The notes below the pieces were generated by a model that made no database searches, was not told the DNA's origin, and worked only from the letters and a program-made list of their open reading frames with translations. Both the position numbers and the translations under genes were made by a program. A DNA stretch of 14,631 nucleotides from Hyphomonas sp. (GTDB lineage Bacteria; Pseudomonadota; Alphaproteobacteria; Caulobacterales; Hyphomonadaceae): NCBI GenBank assembly GCA_024743015.1, contig JANSXJ010000060.1, positions 1-14,631 of the forward strand, written 5' to 3'. Shown piece after piece: positions 1 through 6,954 of this stretch (its first letter is position 1; each line of letters starts with the position of its first letter).

Positions 1-18
1 CAGTTTTCCATTAGACAT
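1..18 (-). CDS. Start of a downstream gene, probably LivF-like ABC ATPase (partial)
   Basis: Only the first six codons are inside the window, reading M-S-N-G-K-L on the minus strand from an ATG at 16-18. A strong ribosome binding site (GGAGGAG) lies just upstream at about 25-31. The start comes 20 bases after the stop of the LivG-like gene, on the same strand. In LivFGHM-type operons livG is usually followed by livF, the second ATPase, so that is the likely identity. The identity is inferred from gene order alone; the start site itself is seen directly. Confidence 0.5.
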
Positions 19-38
19 TTCGGTCTCCTCCGCTGAAA

Positions 39-869
39 TTAGTGGTCCTGGGTCGGCTGGTTTTTTGGGTGGCCGATATAGACCTCGATGACCTGAGGAT
101 CGTTGCGCACCTCTTCCGGCGTTCCCGACGCAATTATCTGTCCCGCATCCAGAACATAGATGCGGTTGCACAGCGTCATGATGAACCGGAGATCGTGGTC
201 GATTACGAGCACGCCGCAGCCAAACGCTTTGCTCGACTGCCGCACCGCATCGATCAGTGCCGATGTCTCGCCGGCATTCATCCCCGCCGCGGGCTCGTCG
301 AGAAGCAGGAAATCCGGCGCCAGCGCCAATGCACGCACAATTTCGAGCCGGCGCTGGCTTCCGTAGGGAAGCGACCCTGCGCGCCAATCGGCGAAAGCCG
401 AAAGATCAAACTGGGCCAACAAGTCGTCAAGATCGATTGCGGCAGCTTCGCCCGGCTTGTCTCGCAGGGCCGACGTGTGGGCGACCTCGACATTCTGCCG
501 AACCGTCAGACGCTTGAAGAGCCTGATGTTCTGGAAGGTCCGTCCCAAGCCCGACATCGCCCCGAACTGGGGCGTCGTGTTGCTGACGCGCAACCCGTTG
601 ATCACCACTTCACCCGAGTTGACAGGCATGAGTGCGGTGATCGCGTTGATGAGTGTGGACTTTCCGGCACCGTTCGGGCCGATCAACCCGACAATCTCGC
701 CCTCATCGCACCTCAAAGACACGTCACGCAGCACCTCAAGGCCGGAAAAACTCTTGCAAACTCGCGAAACGATGAGCTTCTTCCCGCCAGATCGCGGACC
801 AAGGCTTTCGCCATTTGAGGGCTCTGCGATTCGCACTGTTGCCAAACCTGCCTTGGGTCCAGAAGCCAA
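39..869 (-). CDS. Branched-chain amino acid-type ABC transporter ATP-binding protein (LivG family)
   Basis: This is a cytoplasmic ATPase that would power a LivFGHM-type importer; such systems also take up amides, amines and aromatic or alicyclic acids. Numbered from the outermost start (TTG at 869), it shows Walker A GPNGAGKST at 64-72, a Q-loop glutamine at 113 (GRTFQNIRLF), the signature LPYGSQRRLEI from 167, Walker B FLLLDEPAAGMN around 187-198, and an H-loop histidine at 225. The signature departs from the usual L-S-x-G-Q form. About 30 residues precede the first strand, more than is usual, so a GTG at 836 is a good alternative start. A shared operator-like dyad lies at 890-912, directly upstream. 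The permease and binding-protein genes are presumably beyond the left edge. The family is certain; the substrate is unknown. Confidence 0.93.
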   Translation of the reverse strand: MASGPKAGLATVRIAEPSNGESLGPRSGGKKLIVSRVCKSFSGLEVLRDVSLRCDEGEIVGLIGPNGAGKSTLINAITALMPVNSGEVVINGLRVSNTTPQFGAMSGLGRTFQNIRLFKRLTVRQNVEVAHTSALRDKPGEAAAIDLDDLLAQFDLSAFADWRAGSLPYGSQRRLEIVRALALAPDFLLLDEPAAGMNAGETSALIDAVRQSSKAFGCGVLVIDHDLRFIMTLCNRIYVLDAGQIIASGTPEEVRNDPQVIEVYIGHPKNQPTQDH

Positions 870-889
870 AGAATGCCGATGGCCTTGCT

Positions 890-912
890 TTTGGTTCAGT
901 TTTTAGACCTTT
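890..912 (-). promoter_or_regulatory. Operator-like dyad upstream of the LivG-like gene (site 1)
   Basis: Read on the plus strand, TTTGGTTC is followed by 7 bases and AGACCTTT, which gives GGT-N11-ACC. Only the right arm matches the other sites exactly. The 13-mer TAGACCTTTATGA at 904-916 is repeated without change at 8667-8679, before the monooxygenase. On the minus strand a TTGACA hexamer (920-925) sits next to it and could be a -35 box. The site is 21 bases from the outermost start of the ABC gene. It is proposed as a binding site for the GntR/FCD protein encoded at 2805-3590. Confidence 0.5.
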
Positions 913-952
913 ATGATATATGTCAACCGTGTTTTTGGATCAGCCCCGATTC

Positions 953-1714
953 CTAGAGCTTCGCAAGCAGCCCGCCATCGACTGGCAGGTCGATGCCCGT
1001 GATGAAGTTTGCCTCGTCCGACGAAAGAAAAAGCGCAGCGTTCGCAATGTCTTGCGGTGTTGCGATGCGTCCAAGAGGCGTTCGGCCCTCCATCATTCGG
1101 ACCCGTCTTTCGTCAGCGTAGATATCGCCGGTCATGGGAGTCTGAACGGCCCCGGGGCACACGGTGTTCGACCGGATTCCATCCGCCGCAAACTGCATGG
1201 CAAGCGAACGGGACAGCGACACCAGCGCCGCTTTGGAAACCTGGTAAGCGTCCGATGGACCCCCTTCCAGAATGTTTTCCATGTTGCGGATGCCGACGAC
1301 GCTCGCAACATGCACCATGGATCCGCCGCCGGACACTTTGAGAAGAGGAATGGCGGCACGGATGACGCGAATGACACCGCGCAGATTCACGTCCAGGGTG
1401 CGATTGAGCACATCGTCGTTGGAGACGCTAATGGATCCGTCCCGCTCGAACAGGCAAATTCCAGCGCAGTTGACGACGATGTCGAGCCTTCCATGCTGAC
1501 GGCCGACCTGTTCGACCACATCGCGAACGTCGCGATCGTCCGTGATATCGCACTGCCGGAAGTTCAGCGCTCCTTCGAATTCGCCCGGCTTGGGTCGCTT
1601 GATGTCCACGGCCTCAACGCACGCCCCCTCAAGCGCAAGGGCGCTTGCGACCGCGAGACCTATTCCACCTGCCGAGCCGGTGACGAACGCCACCTTTCCG
1701 TCAAAACGAGCCAT
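953..1714 (-). CDS. SDR-family NAD(P)-dependent oxidoreductase (SDR1)
   Basis: A classical short-chain dehydrogenase/reductase of 253 residues, interconverting an alcohol and a ketone. The Rossmann motif TGSAGGIG is at 12-19. An aspartate at 37, at the end of the second strand, favours NAD(H) over NADP(H). NCAG is at 82-85. The catalytic set is Asn110, Ser138, Tyr157 and Lys161 (YQVSK). The C-terminal GIDLPVDGG is typical of the 3-oxoacyl-ACP-reductase-like branch. The ATG at 1714 has a good ribosome binding site (AAGGAAG). The gene is followed by the LivG-like gene on the same strand but separated from it by site 1. It diverges from SDR2 across 107 bases. In this cluster it may oxidise a cyclic alcohol to the ketone used by the monooxygenase, which is inference. 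Confidence 0.93.
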   Translation of the reverse strand: MARFDGKVAFVTGSAGGIGLAVASALALEGACVEAVDIKRPKPGEFEGALNFRQCDITDDRDVRDVVEQVGRQHGRLDIVVNCAGICLFERDGSISVSNDDVLNRTLDVNLRGVIRVIRAAIPLLKVSGGGSMVHVASVVGIRNMENILEGGPSDAYQVSKAALVSLSRSLAMQFAADGIRSNTVCPGAVQTPMTGDIYADERRVRMMEGRTPLGRIATPQDIANAALFLSSDEANFITGIDLPVDGGLLAKL

Positions 1715-1821
1715 GGTTTCTTCCTTTTCAATGTCGGGATCGGCTTCTTCAGATCGGCCGACGTTCGATTGAGACCGGCACAGTTGGTCCGCCCTTACAG
1801 ACAGAAAGAGGATGCAAAGAC

Positions 1822-2595
1822 ATGAGACTGGCAGGCAGGAGAGCCATTATCACCGGCGGTGGCGCCGGAATCGGTGCAGCCATCACCCAACGCCTTGCCG
1901 ATGAAGGCTGTGCGGTTGCCATCGCCGATCGCGACGTGGCCAACGCTCAATCGATCGCCGACAAAATTCTGGCCAGCGAAGGCAAAGCGGTTGTTGTCGA
2001 GACCGACATGGCGGATCCGGCCTCGGTCGGAAGCCTGATAGAACGAGTGGAGGATGCGTTTGGTGGCATCGATATCCTCGTTAACAATGCAGGCATCGTT
2101 CACCCTCAGGATGGCTCGATCGACGATACGTCGCAGACGGCTTGGGACTCGACGCTCGACATCAATTTGAAGGGCGTCTTCCTTGCGTGTCAGGCCGCGG
2201 TGCCGGCCTTGGAAGCCAGCGGTGGCGCGATTGTCAACGTGGCGTCGATTGTCGGGCTCCTCGGCTCCTACCCAAGCCAAATTGCCTATACCGCCAGCAA
2301 GGGCGGGGTGATTTCGATAACCCGCGAGATGGGCGTCGCACTTGCCCGCCGAAACATTCGGGTCAACGCCGTCGCTCCGGGTCTGACAGCAACCGCCATG
2401 TCGGAGCAGTTGGTGGACGACACCGCTGCCTGGGAACTTCGTCGCCTGCACATACCGATGGGCCGAATGGCAACACCGGGCGACGTCGCAGCCGCAGTGG
2501 CGTTTCTGGCGTCCGACGATGCGCGCTATATCACCGCACATGTGCTTCCCGTGGATGGCGGAATGGTCAACGCCTACCTCACTCCGCCAGACTGA
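1822..2595 (+). CDS. SDR-family NAD(P)-dependent oxidoreductase (SDR2)
   Basis: A second classical SDR, 257 residues, with TGGGAGIG at 11-18, an aspartate at 36 that points to NAD(H), NNAG at 88-91, Asn115, Ser142, Tyr156 and Lys160 (YTASK), and the C-terminal LPVDGG. The ATG at 1822 follows AAAGAGG with about 10 bases of spacing. It is divergently transcribed from SDR1 and followed, after 209 bases, by the GntR regulator on the same strand. All catalytic residues are intact. Its sequence is clearly different from SDR1 and SDR3, so the three are not recent duplicates and probably act on different intermediates or stereoisomers. The family is certain; the substrate cannot be read from sequence. 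Confidence 0.93.
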   Translation: MRLAGRRAIITGGGAGIGAAITQRLADEGCAVAIADRDVANAQSIADKILASEGKAVVVETDMADPASVGSLIERVEDAFGGIDILVNNAGIVHPQDGSIDDTSQTAWDSTLDINLKGVFLACQAAVPALEASGGAIVNVASIVGLLGSYPSQIAYTASKGGVISITREMGVALARRNIRVNAVAPGLTATAMSEQLVDDTAAWELRRLHIPMGRMATPGDVAAAVAFLASDDARYITAHVLPVDGGMVNAYLTPPD

Positions 2596-2616
2596 TCAGG
2601 CGGACATATAGTTCTT

Positions 2617-2639
2617 ATTGGTATGAAACATATACCAAT
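2617..2639 (+). promoter_or_regulatory. Perfect inverted repeat upstream of the GntR gene (site 2)
   Basis: ATTGGTAT, 7 bases, ATACCAAT: a perfect 8-base dyad with GGT-N11-ACC spacing. It lies 21 bases after SDR2 and 166 bases before the GntR start. The stem is AT-rich and no T-run follows, so it is a poor terminator. The arms resemble known half-sites of FadR-subfamily GntR regulators (TTGGTATACCAA for UxuR/ExuR, GGTATA for NanR), but spread further apart. It is proposed as an autoregulatory operator. Confidence 0.55.
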
Positions 2640-2737
2640 AGCTGTTTAATCGCAACAGATGGTGGGGCTCCGCGCGGTGCACTGAACGCTTCGCGCTGAC
2701 ATCTTCGATGGCTGGCCGGCGCAAACAATGATTGGCT

Positions 2738-2745
2738 AGACCTTT
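2738..2745 (+). promoter_or_regulatory. Isolated AGACCTTT half-site before the GntR gene
   Basis: The octamer AGACCTTT is identical to the conserved arm of sites 1, 3 and 4 and lies 60 bases before the GntR start. No GGT is found at the matching distance on either side, so this is at most a half-site. It may be chance. Confidence 0.25.
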
Positions 2746-2804
2746 GCCAGATTTTTGCGATATCAGATCGGCATCATCATGTCGAAATCAATCGGGGAAT
2801 AGAC

Positions 2805-3590
2805 TTGCAAGACAATTCGGCGGTCGACCAATTAAACGCACGCGCTCGGACAATTGAATCGGTGCATGCTGCTGCGGCATATGAAGTTGCCGCCGACAAC
2901 ATTCGGCGTGCTATCGCGCTCGGCCGGTTTTTGCCCGGCGACAAGTTGCCGCCCGAGCGAGAACTTTCCGAGCAGATGCAGGTCTCGCGAACGACAATCC
3001 GGGAAGCTGTGCGTGTCTTGGAGGGAGAAGGGCTGATAACCGTGAAACGCGGAGCCCTGGGAGGCCTGGTCGTCATGCGCCCTCCCAGCCTCGGTTCAGC
3101 GGAGATGGGCGCCTACCTGCGGACGCAACTCCGGCTGATCTACGAAATTCTCGACTTCCGAACCGCCAACGAATGTTTTGCCGCACGGCTCGCTTGCGGG
3201 CGGCGCACGCAATCACATCTCGACTGTCTGGCGGAACTGTTGGGTACGATGTCAGGGCTTTGTGCCCAAAAGGCCAAACGGGAGGATGTATCAAACATTT
3301 CCCAGTTCCTCGCCGCCGACGCGGAATTTCACCTCACCATTGCGCATGCTGCGGGCAACAAGCTTATCGGCAAGGCGGTCGGCGATGCGCATGCCGCGAT
3401 GTTCATGCCGATTGGACGTGTGTTCAAACGCCTTGAAGATCGAGCCAACGCCCATCACGAAACCATCTACGCTGCCATTCGGGACCAGGACGCCGACAGG
3501 GCTGAAAAGGAAATGAGCCTTCATATCGCAGCGACGAGAAAGAGCCTTCGAAACCTGCTGCCACCGAACGCCGAATTATCTAACGACTAA
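2805..3590 (+). CDS. GntR-family transcriptional regulator with FCD ligand domain (FadR subfamily)
   Basis: A DNA-binding regulator of 261 residues. The winged helix-turn-helix covers roughly residues 25-90, with the typical motifs LPPERELSEQ, VSRTTIREAVRVLEGEGLI and KRGALGG. The rest is an all-helical FCD domain with its metal and ligand residues recognisable in AADAEFHLTIAHAAGN and in the last helices (HHETIYAAI, then D-x-D-R-A and a final histidine). The start is a TTG at 2805, supported by GGGGAA five bases upstream; the nearest upstream ATG (2780) runs into a stop after seven codons. FCD regulators usually repress catabolic genes and respond to an organic acid or a CoA ester. It sits centrally in the cluster, and four GGT-N11-ACC dyads nearby are its likely targets. 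The effector is unknown. Confidence 0.93.
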   Translation: MQDNSAVDQLNARARTIESVHAAAAYEVAADNIRRAIALGRFLPGDKLPPERELSEQMQVSRTTIREAVRVLEGEGLITVKRGALGGLVVMRPPSLGSAEMGAYLRTQLRLIYEILDFRTANECFAARLACGRRTQSHLDCLAELLGTMSGLCAQKAKREDVSNISQFLAADAEFHLTIAHAAGNKLIGKAVGDAHAAMFMPIGRVFKRLEDRANAHHETIYAAIRDQDADRAEKEMSLHIAATRKSLRNLLPPNAELSND

Positions 3591-3623
3591 AAGCGCTGGG
3601 GCAGTGTCAAAACCGAGCCGGCT

Positions 3624-4589
3624 TCACCGCAACGGGGTTCGTTCTGGCGCTTGGCCAAGAAGGCCGCCGAGTTCGGTCGCCATCCGGACGAGCGCCTGGT
3701 CGGCTTCCGGCAACAAGCCGCGCAACGAGACGAAACCGTGGATCATGTCTGGATATGTCAGATGCGTAACGCGGTTTCCCGCGTCTGTCAGTCGCGCGGC
3801 ATAGGTGTCGCCCTCATCGCGCAGCGGATCAAATCCCGCAGTCAGTACAACAGCATCCGGAAGATTGGCGAGCGTCTCGGCACGAAGGGGTGATGCAAGA
3901 GGATCGTGCCCATCTCCATCGGGCCCAAGGTAGCTCGAGATGTAGAACGGCATGCTGTCGAGGAGAAAACCGTTCGAATAAAGGCGCTTGGAGTCTGGTT
4001 CGCCGACGAGATCGGTGACCGGATAGATGAGAAGCTGCGCCTTGATCGAAGGCCCTCCGCGATCACGCGCTGCAAGGCAGACAGCGGCTGCCAGATTGCC
4101 TCCCGCGCTGTCGCCGCCCACGGCGATGCGAGTGGGATCGATGCCGAAATCCCCGACGTGTTTCACGATTGCCTCCAATGCCGCATACGCATCGTCAAGC
4201 GCTGCGGGAAACCGGTGTTCAGGCGCCAGACGGTAGGCAATCGAGATGACCATGACTGCCGCATTCTTTGCCAATACCCGGCAAATGCTGTCATGGGTTT
4301 CGATATCGCCGCGAATGAAGCCTCCGCCGTGAAAATAGACAAGGCACGGCAGCGCATCTCCCAGAAGATCGTCGGGAACATAAACCCGCGCTGCAAGAAC
4401 GCCCTTGTCGGTCGTAAGCTGCACGTCGCGGAGAACCGCCATCTCGGGCGCCGGCGCGTCGAGTTCCCTCATGTCGGCCTTCCATTCCGCGCGCGCTTCG
4501 TCCGGATCTTGCGCCTCGACGGGGACCGCATCGGGGTTTGGCGCAGTTGCGAGAATTTCCCTCAGCTTCGGGTGCAGTTCAGTCATCAT
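3624..4589 (-). CDS. Alpha/beta hydrolase, hormone-sensitive-lipase (HSL, family IV) type esterase
   Basis: A serine esterase or lactonase of about 321 residues. Numbered from the ATG at 4589, the oxyanion motif HGGGF is at 87-91, the nucleophile elbow GDSAGG at 159-164 with Ser161, the probable acid Asp254 in FDPLRDEG, and the base His284 in HGFVSL. There is no signal peptide, so it is cytoplasmic. A TTG at 4604 and the next ATG (4586) are alternative starts, and none has a strong ribosome binding site. It is the last gene of the minus-strand block, 45 bases after SDR3, and converges with the GntR gene. HSL-type hydrolases often accompany Baeyer-Villiger monooxygenases and open the lactone or ester product; that role here is inference. 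It could also act on an unrelated ester or amide. Confidence 0.93.
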   Translation of the reverse strand: MMTELHPKLREILATAPNPDAVPVEAQDPDEARAEWKADMRELDAPAPEMAVLRDVQLTTDKGVLAARVYVPDDLLGDALPCLVYFHGGGFIRGDIETHDSICRVLAKNAAVMVISIAYRLAPEHRFPAALDDAYAALEAIVKHVGDFGIDPTRIAVGGDSAGGNLAAAVCLAARDRGGPSIKAQLLIYPVTDLVGEPDSKRLYSNGFLLDSMPFYISSYLGPDGDGHDPLASPLRAETLANLPDAVVLTAGFDPLRDEGDTYAARLTDAGNRVTHLTYPDMIHGFVSLRGLLPEADQALVRMATELGGLLGQAPERTPLR

Positions 4590-4634
4590 TTGTCTCGGTG
4601 CCAAGCTTCATGTGTCGAAATGGATCGTTCCGGA

Positions 4635-5402
4635 TCAGCACGCAGCGACGCCGCCATCGACCATGAGGGTCGTGCCGGTGATGTAGGACGCTTTCTCCGA
4701 GACCAGGAATTCGACCGCATCGGCGATCTCCTCGCATGTCCCGAAGCGATCCAGCGGAATCTCCTGCCTAAGGCGGGCAACGACTTCGTCTTCGGTCCCG
4801 CCCCAGCCAATCGCGCGCATGGACGGGCTCAGCGGAAGCGCCAAAATGAAACCCGGAGCGATCGCATTGACCCGGACTGCGTTATGCGCCAGTTCGCAAG
4901 CAAGGTAGCGGGTCAAAGCCTCCAGCGCGGATTTGCTGGCGCCATACATCGATGCGCCCGGAAGACGTCCCAGTGAAGCGGTAATGCTGCTGATGTTGAC
5001 GATCGACGCGCCTTTGCCCGCAAAGTGAGGAACAGCGGCGCGGCAGACACGAGCCGAGCCCGCGACATTGATCTCCCACACAGCGCTCATTGCCGCGTCT
5101 TCCATCTTCTCGATCGGTGTATGCCGGACGACACCGTGGCAGTTGACGACCACGTCCAGTCTTCCCTGGCCGATCTCCACGGCGGCCGCCACGCACCGAT
5201 CCACACTTGCGGCGTCTTGCACGTCAAGATGATGAAGCAAGACTTCCGTGCCGCCGGTTTCGCCGACCTGGCCGTTCTTGTCGGCATCGATGGCAAGGTC
5301 GGCTGCGATGACCGTGTAGCCCATCGCTGCGAGCCGTCCATTGATCGCACTACCAATGCCTCCCGCTCCGCCGGTTACGAGGGCTGTCTTGGCCGGTGTC
5401 AT
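4635..5402 (-). CDS. SDR-family oxidoreductase (SDR3), with NCHG in place of NNAG
   Basis: A third classical SDR, 255 residues: TGGAGGIG at 10-17, an aspartate at 35 favouring NAD(H), Asn112, Ser139, Tyr153 and Lys157 (YGASK), and the C-terminal LMVDGG. The structural motif usually written NNAG reads NCHG at 87-90. The asparagine and glycine are kept, so the enzyme is probably active. The ATG at 5402 has GAGGGAG upstream. It lies 46 bases after the glutamine-synthetase-like gene and 45 bases before the hydrolase, so the three are probably co-transcribed. It might oxidise a hydroxy acid or alcohol intermediate formed after ring opening; the substrate is not readable from sequence. Confidence 0.93.
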   Translation of the reverse strand: MTPAKTALVTGGAGGIGSAINGRLAAMGYTVIAADLAIDADKNGQVGETGGTEVLLHHLDVQDAASVDRCVAAAVEIGQGRLDVVVNCHGVVRHTPIEKMEDAAMSAVWEINVAGSARVCRAAVPHFAGKGASIVNISSITASLGRLPGASMYGASKSALEALTRYLACELAHNAVRVNAIAPGFILALPLSPSMRAIGWGGTEDEVVARLRQEIPLDRFGTCEEIADAVEFLVSEKASYITGTTLMVDGGVAAC

Positions 5403-5448
5403 TGTGTGAACTCCCTCAGCGTCTTTCGCCGGACAGGTTGGGATACGA

Positions 5449-6822
5449 TCAGATGCGTTCGAAATACCGCATCATCTCCCAGTCTGTGACGGTCTCCTGT
5501 TCGAAGCTGCGCAACTCCTGAGCAGCAAAATTGACCAAATGCTCGTGAACGTCGGCACCGAGGGCCGACCGGACCTTCTCGCCGTTGGAGAACAACGAGA
5601 CCGCCTCTCGCATGGTCGATGGCACGCGCGGCAGCGAGTGGTTTTCATAGGCATTGCCTTGGTATGTCTCGGGCGCCGCAAGGTTCGCCTCAAAACCGTC
5701 GAGACCGCTCGATACCAGTCCGGCAAGTGCCAGATACGGATTGGCGTCGGCGCCGGGCAAACGGGATTCGACGCGGAAGCTTGCCCCTTCGCCGACCAGC
5801 CGAAATCCGCAGGTTCGATTGTCCAGTCCGAGCACCATCTGGCATGGTGCAAACGACTCGTCCTGGAAACGCTTGTAGGAATTGATCGACGGGGCAGACA
5901 GGTAGCTGTACTCGCGACCGCCTTGGATCATGCCAGCCACAAACGACGCGAAACGGCGCGACATGCCCGCGGGCTCACCGGTTTCATGACTGATCGGCTG
6001 GCCGGTGTTCGCATCCCAAAGACTCGCATGGATGTGGCACGATGAGCCGACTTCCTCTATGAACGGTTTGGCCATGAACGTTGCGGAGTAGCCGAATTCG
6101 CTTGCGGCTTCCTTGACCCAATGCTTGTACAGAGCGTGCCGATCCGCCATCATCAGGGCGTCGCAATAATTCAGCGTGATCTCTTGCTGACCCAGGCCCC
6201 ACTCGGTCTTGGCGTTCTCGACGGCGATGCCGGCGTCGGCCAATCGATCACGCACAAGCCCGATGAAGTCCTCGTCCCGTGTCGACTGGAGAAGATGATA
6301 ATCGGCGCGATAGCGTGATGTCGGCGCGAGGTCGCGGTACCGCTTTTTCCACGCCTCATCATAGTCGGTCCTGAACAGGAAGAACTCCAGTTCGGTCGCA
6401 CATTTGAGTGTCAGGCCTAGACCTTTGGCGCGATCCAACTGCTTTTTTAGGATCGTGCGCGGCGCCATCTGAAGAAAATCGCCCGTGTGCTCCTCGACGG
6501 CGTCGCAGAGAACCAATGCCGTACCATCCTGCCACGGCAGAATGCGAAAGGTTGTCAGGTCAGGCCGCATGATAAAATCACTGAATCCATCATCCCAGTT
6601 CGTCAGCTTGAACCCTGGCCGCGGCTCCATCTCCATGTCGGACGCAAACAGGTATGACGAAGCGTGAACACCACCCGCTCCCGACAGAGCCTCCAGGAAC
6701 CCGTTCGTCGTCAAACGCTTTCCTACAAGCCTGCCCCATATGTCCGGAATTGCGCAGGCAACCGTTCGAATGGCGCCTTCCGAAAGAGACTTTTCCAACT
6801 CTGCCACGCCAACTGCATCCAT
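5449..6822 (-). CDS. Glutamine-synthetase-like gamma-glutamyl ligase (PuuA/TdnQ/IpuC type)
   Basis: A 457-residue ATP-dependent ligase of the glutamine synthetase fold. Metal- and substrate-binding residues are recognisable: Glu144 and Glu146 (ATELEFF), Glu207 and Glu214 (EWGLGQQE), His253 and His255 (SCHIHASLWD), NSYKRF near 303, and Arg354 in ESRLPGADANPYLA. The adenylylation-loop tyrosine motif of housekeeping GlnA is not seen. The catabolic setting also argues against ammonia assimilation. Relatives with this pattern join glutamate to amines: PuuA with putrescine, IpuC with isopropylamine, and TdnQ and AtdA1 with aniline. The ATG at 6822 overlaps the stop of a small upstream ORF as TGATG, and AAAGGA lies nine bases upstream. 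It lies between the monooxygenase and SDR3. The family is certain; the amine substrate is inferred and unknown. Confidence 0.9.
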   Translation of the reverse strand: MDAVGVAELEKSLSEGAIRTVACAIPDIWGRLVGKRLTTNGFLEALSGAGGVHASSYLFASDMEMEPRPGFKLTNWDDGFSDFIMRPDLTTFRILPWQDGTALVLCDAVEEHTGDFLQMAPRTILKKQLDRAKGLGLTLKCATELEFFLFRTDYDEAWKKRYRDLAPTSRYRADYHLLQSTRDEDFIGLVRDRLADAGIAVENAKTEWGLGQQEITLNYCDALMMADRHALYKHWVKEAASEFGYSATFMAKPFIEEVGSSCHIHASLWDANTGQPISHETGEPAGMSRRFASFVAGMIQGGREYSYLSAPSINSYKRFQDESFAPCQMVLGLDNRTCGFRLVGEGASFRVESRLPGADANPYLALAGLVSSGLDGFEANLAAPETYQGNAYENHSLPRVPSTMREAVSLFSNGEKVRSALGADVHEHLVNFAAQELRSFEQETVTDWEMMRYFERI

Positions 6823-6887
6823 CAAGTCAGGTCCTTTTCGGTGACGTACATGAAAACGCTCATGGTGGTTTTCGGGGACATCAGCAT
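6822..6887 (-). CDS. Small upstream ORF (21 residues) overlapping the GS-like start
   Basis: On the minus strand an ATG at 6887 is preceded by GGGAGG four bases away, one of the better Shine-Dalgarno matches in this block. It opens a frame of 21 codons beginning M-L-M-S-P-K-T-T and ending K-D-L-T. Its TGA overlaps the ATG of the ligase gene as TGATG, the usual arrangement for translational coupling. The peptide has four methionines and no recognisable domain. It could be a real microprotein, a leader that couples translation of the ligase, or a chance ORF. It lies 67 bases after the monooxygenase stop. Confidence 0.35.
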   Translation of the reverse strand: MLMSPKTTMSVFMYVTEKDLT

Positions 6888-6954
6888 TGAGCCTCCCGGC
6901 TGAAAGGCAACCCCGGACGGCACCCGAAGGCGGCCATCGGGCGCATGCGACGCT

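Noticed and set aside
1760..1795. GACC-N9-GGTC repeat between SDR1 and SDR2 as a fifth operator
   Set aside because: The arms point the opposite way (ACC before GGT) and the spacing differs from the four consistent sites; it may be chance.
920..1825. Long plus-strand frame (301 codons) opposite SDR1
   Set aside because: It is antisense to a complete SDR with all motifs, has no recognisable domain, and is a GC-driven shadow.
2617..2639. Perfect inverted repeat after SDR2 read as a terminator
   Set aside because: The stem is AT-rich, with no T-run on either side, and the same spacing recurs at promoters of other genes, so an operator fits better.
3906..4976. Long plus-strand frame (356 codons) opposite the hydrolase and SDR3
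   Set aside because: It crosses two well-supported genes on the other strand and has no family features.
5449..6822. GS-like gene as the housekeeping glutamine synthetase
   Set aside because: The adenylylation tyrosine loop is not seen and the gene lies in a catabolic operon.
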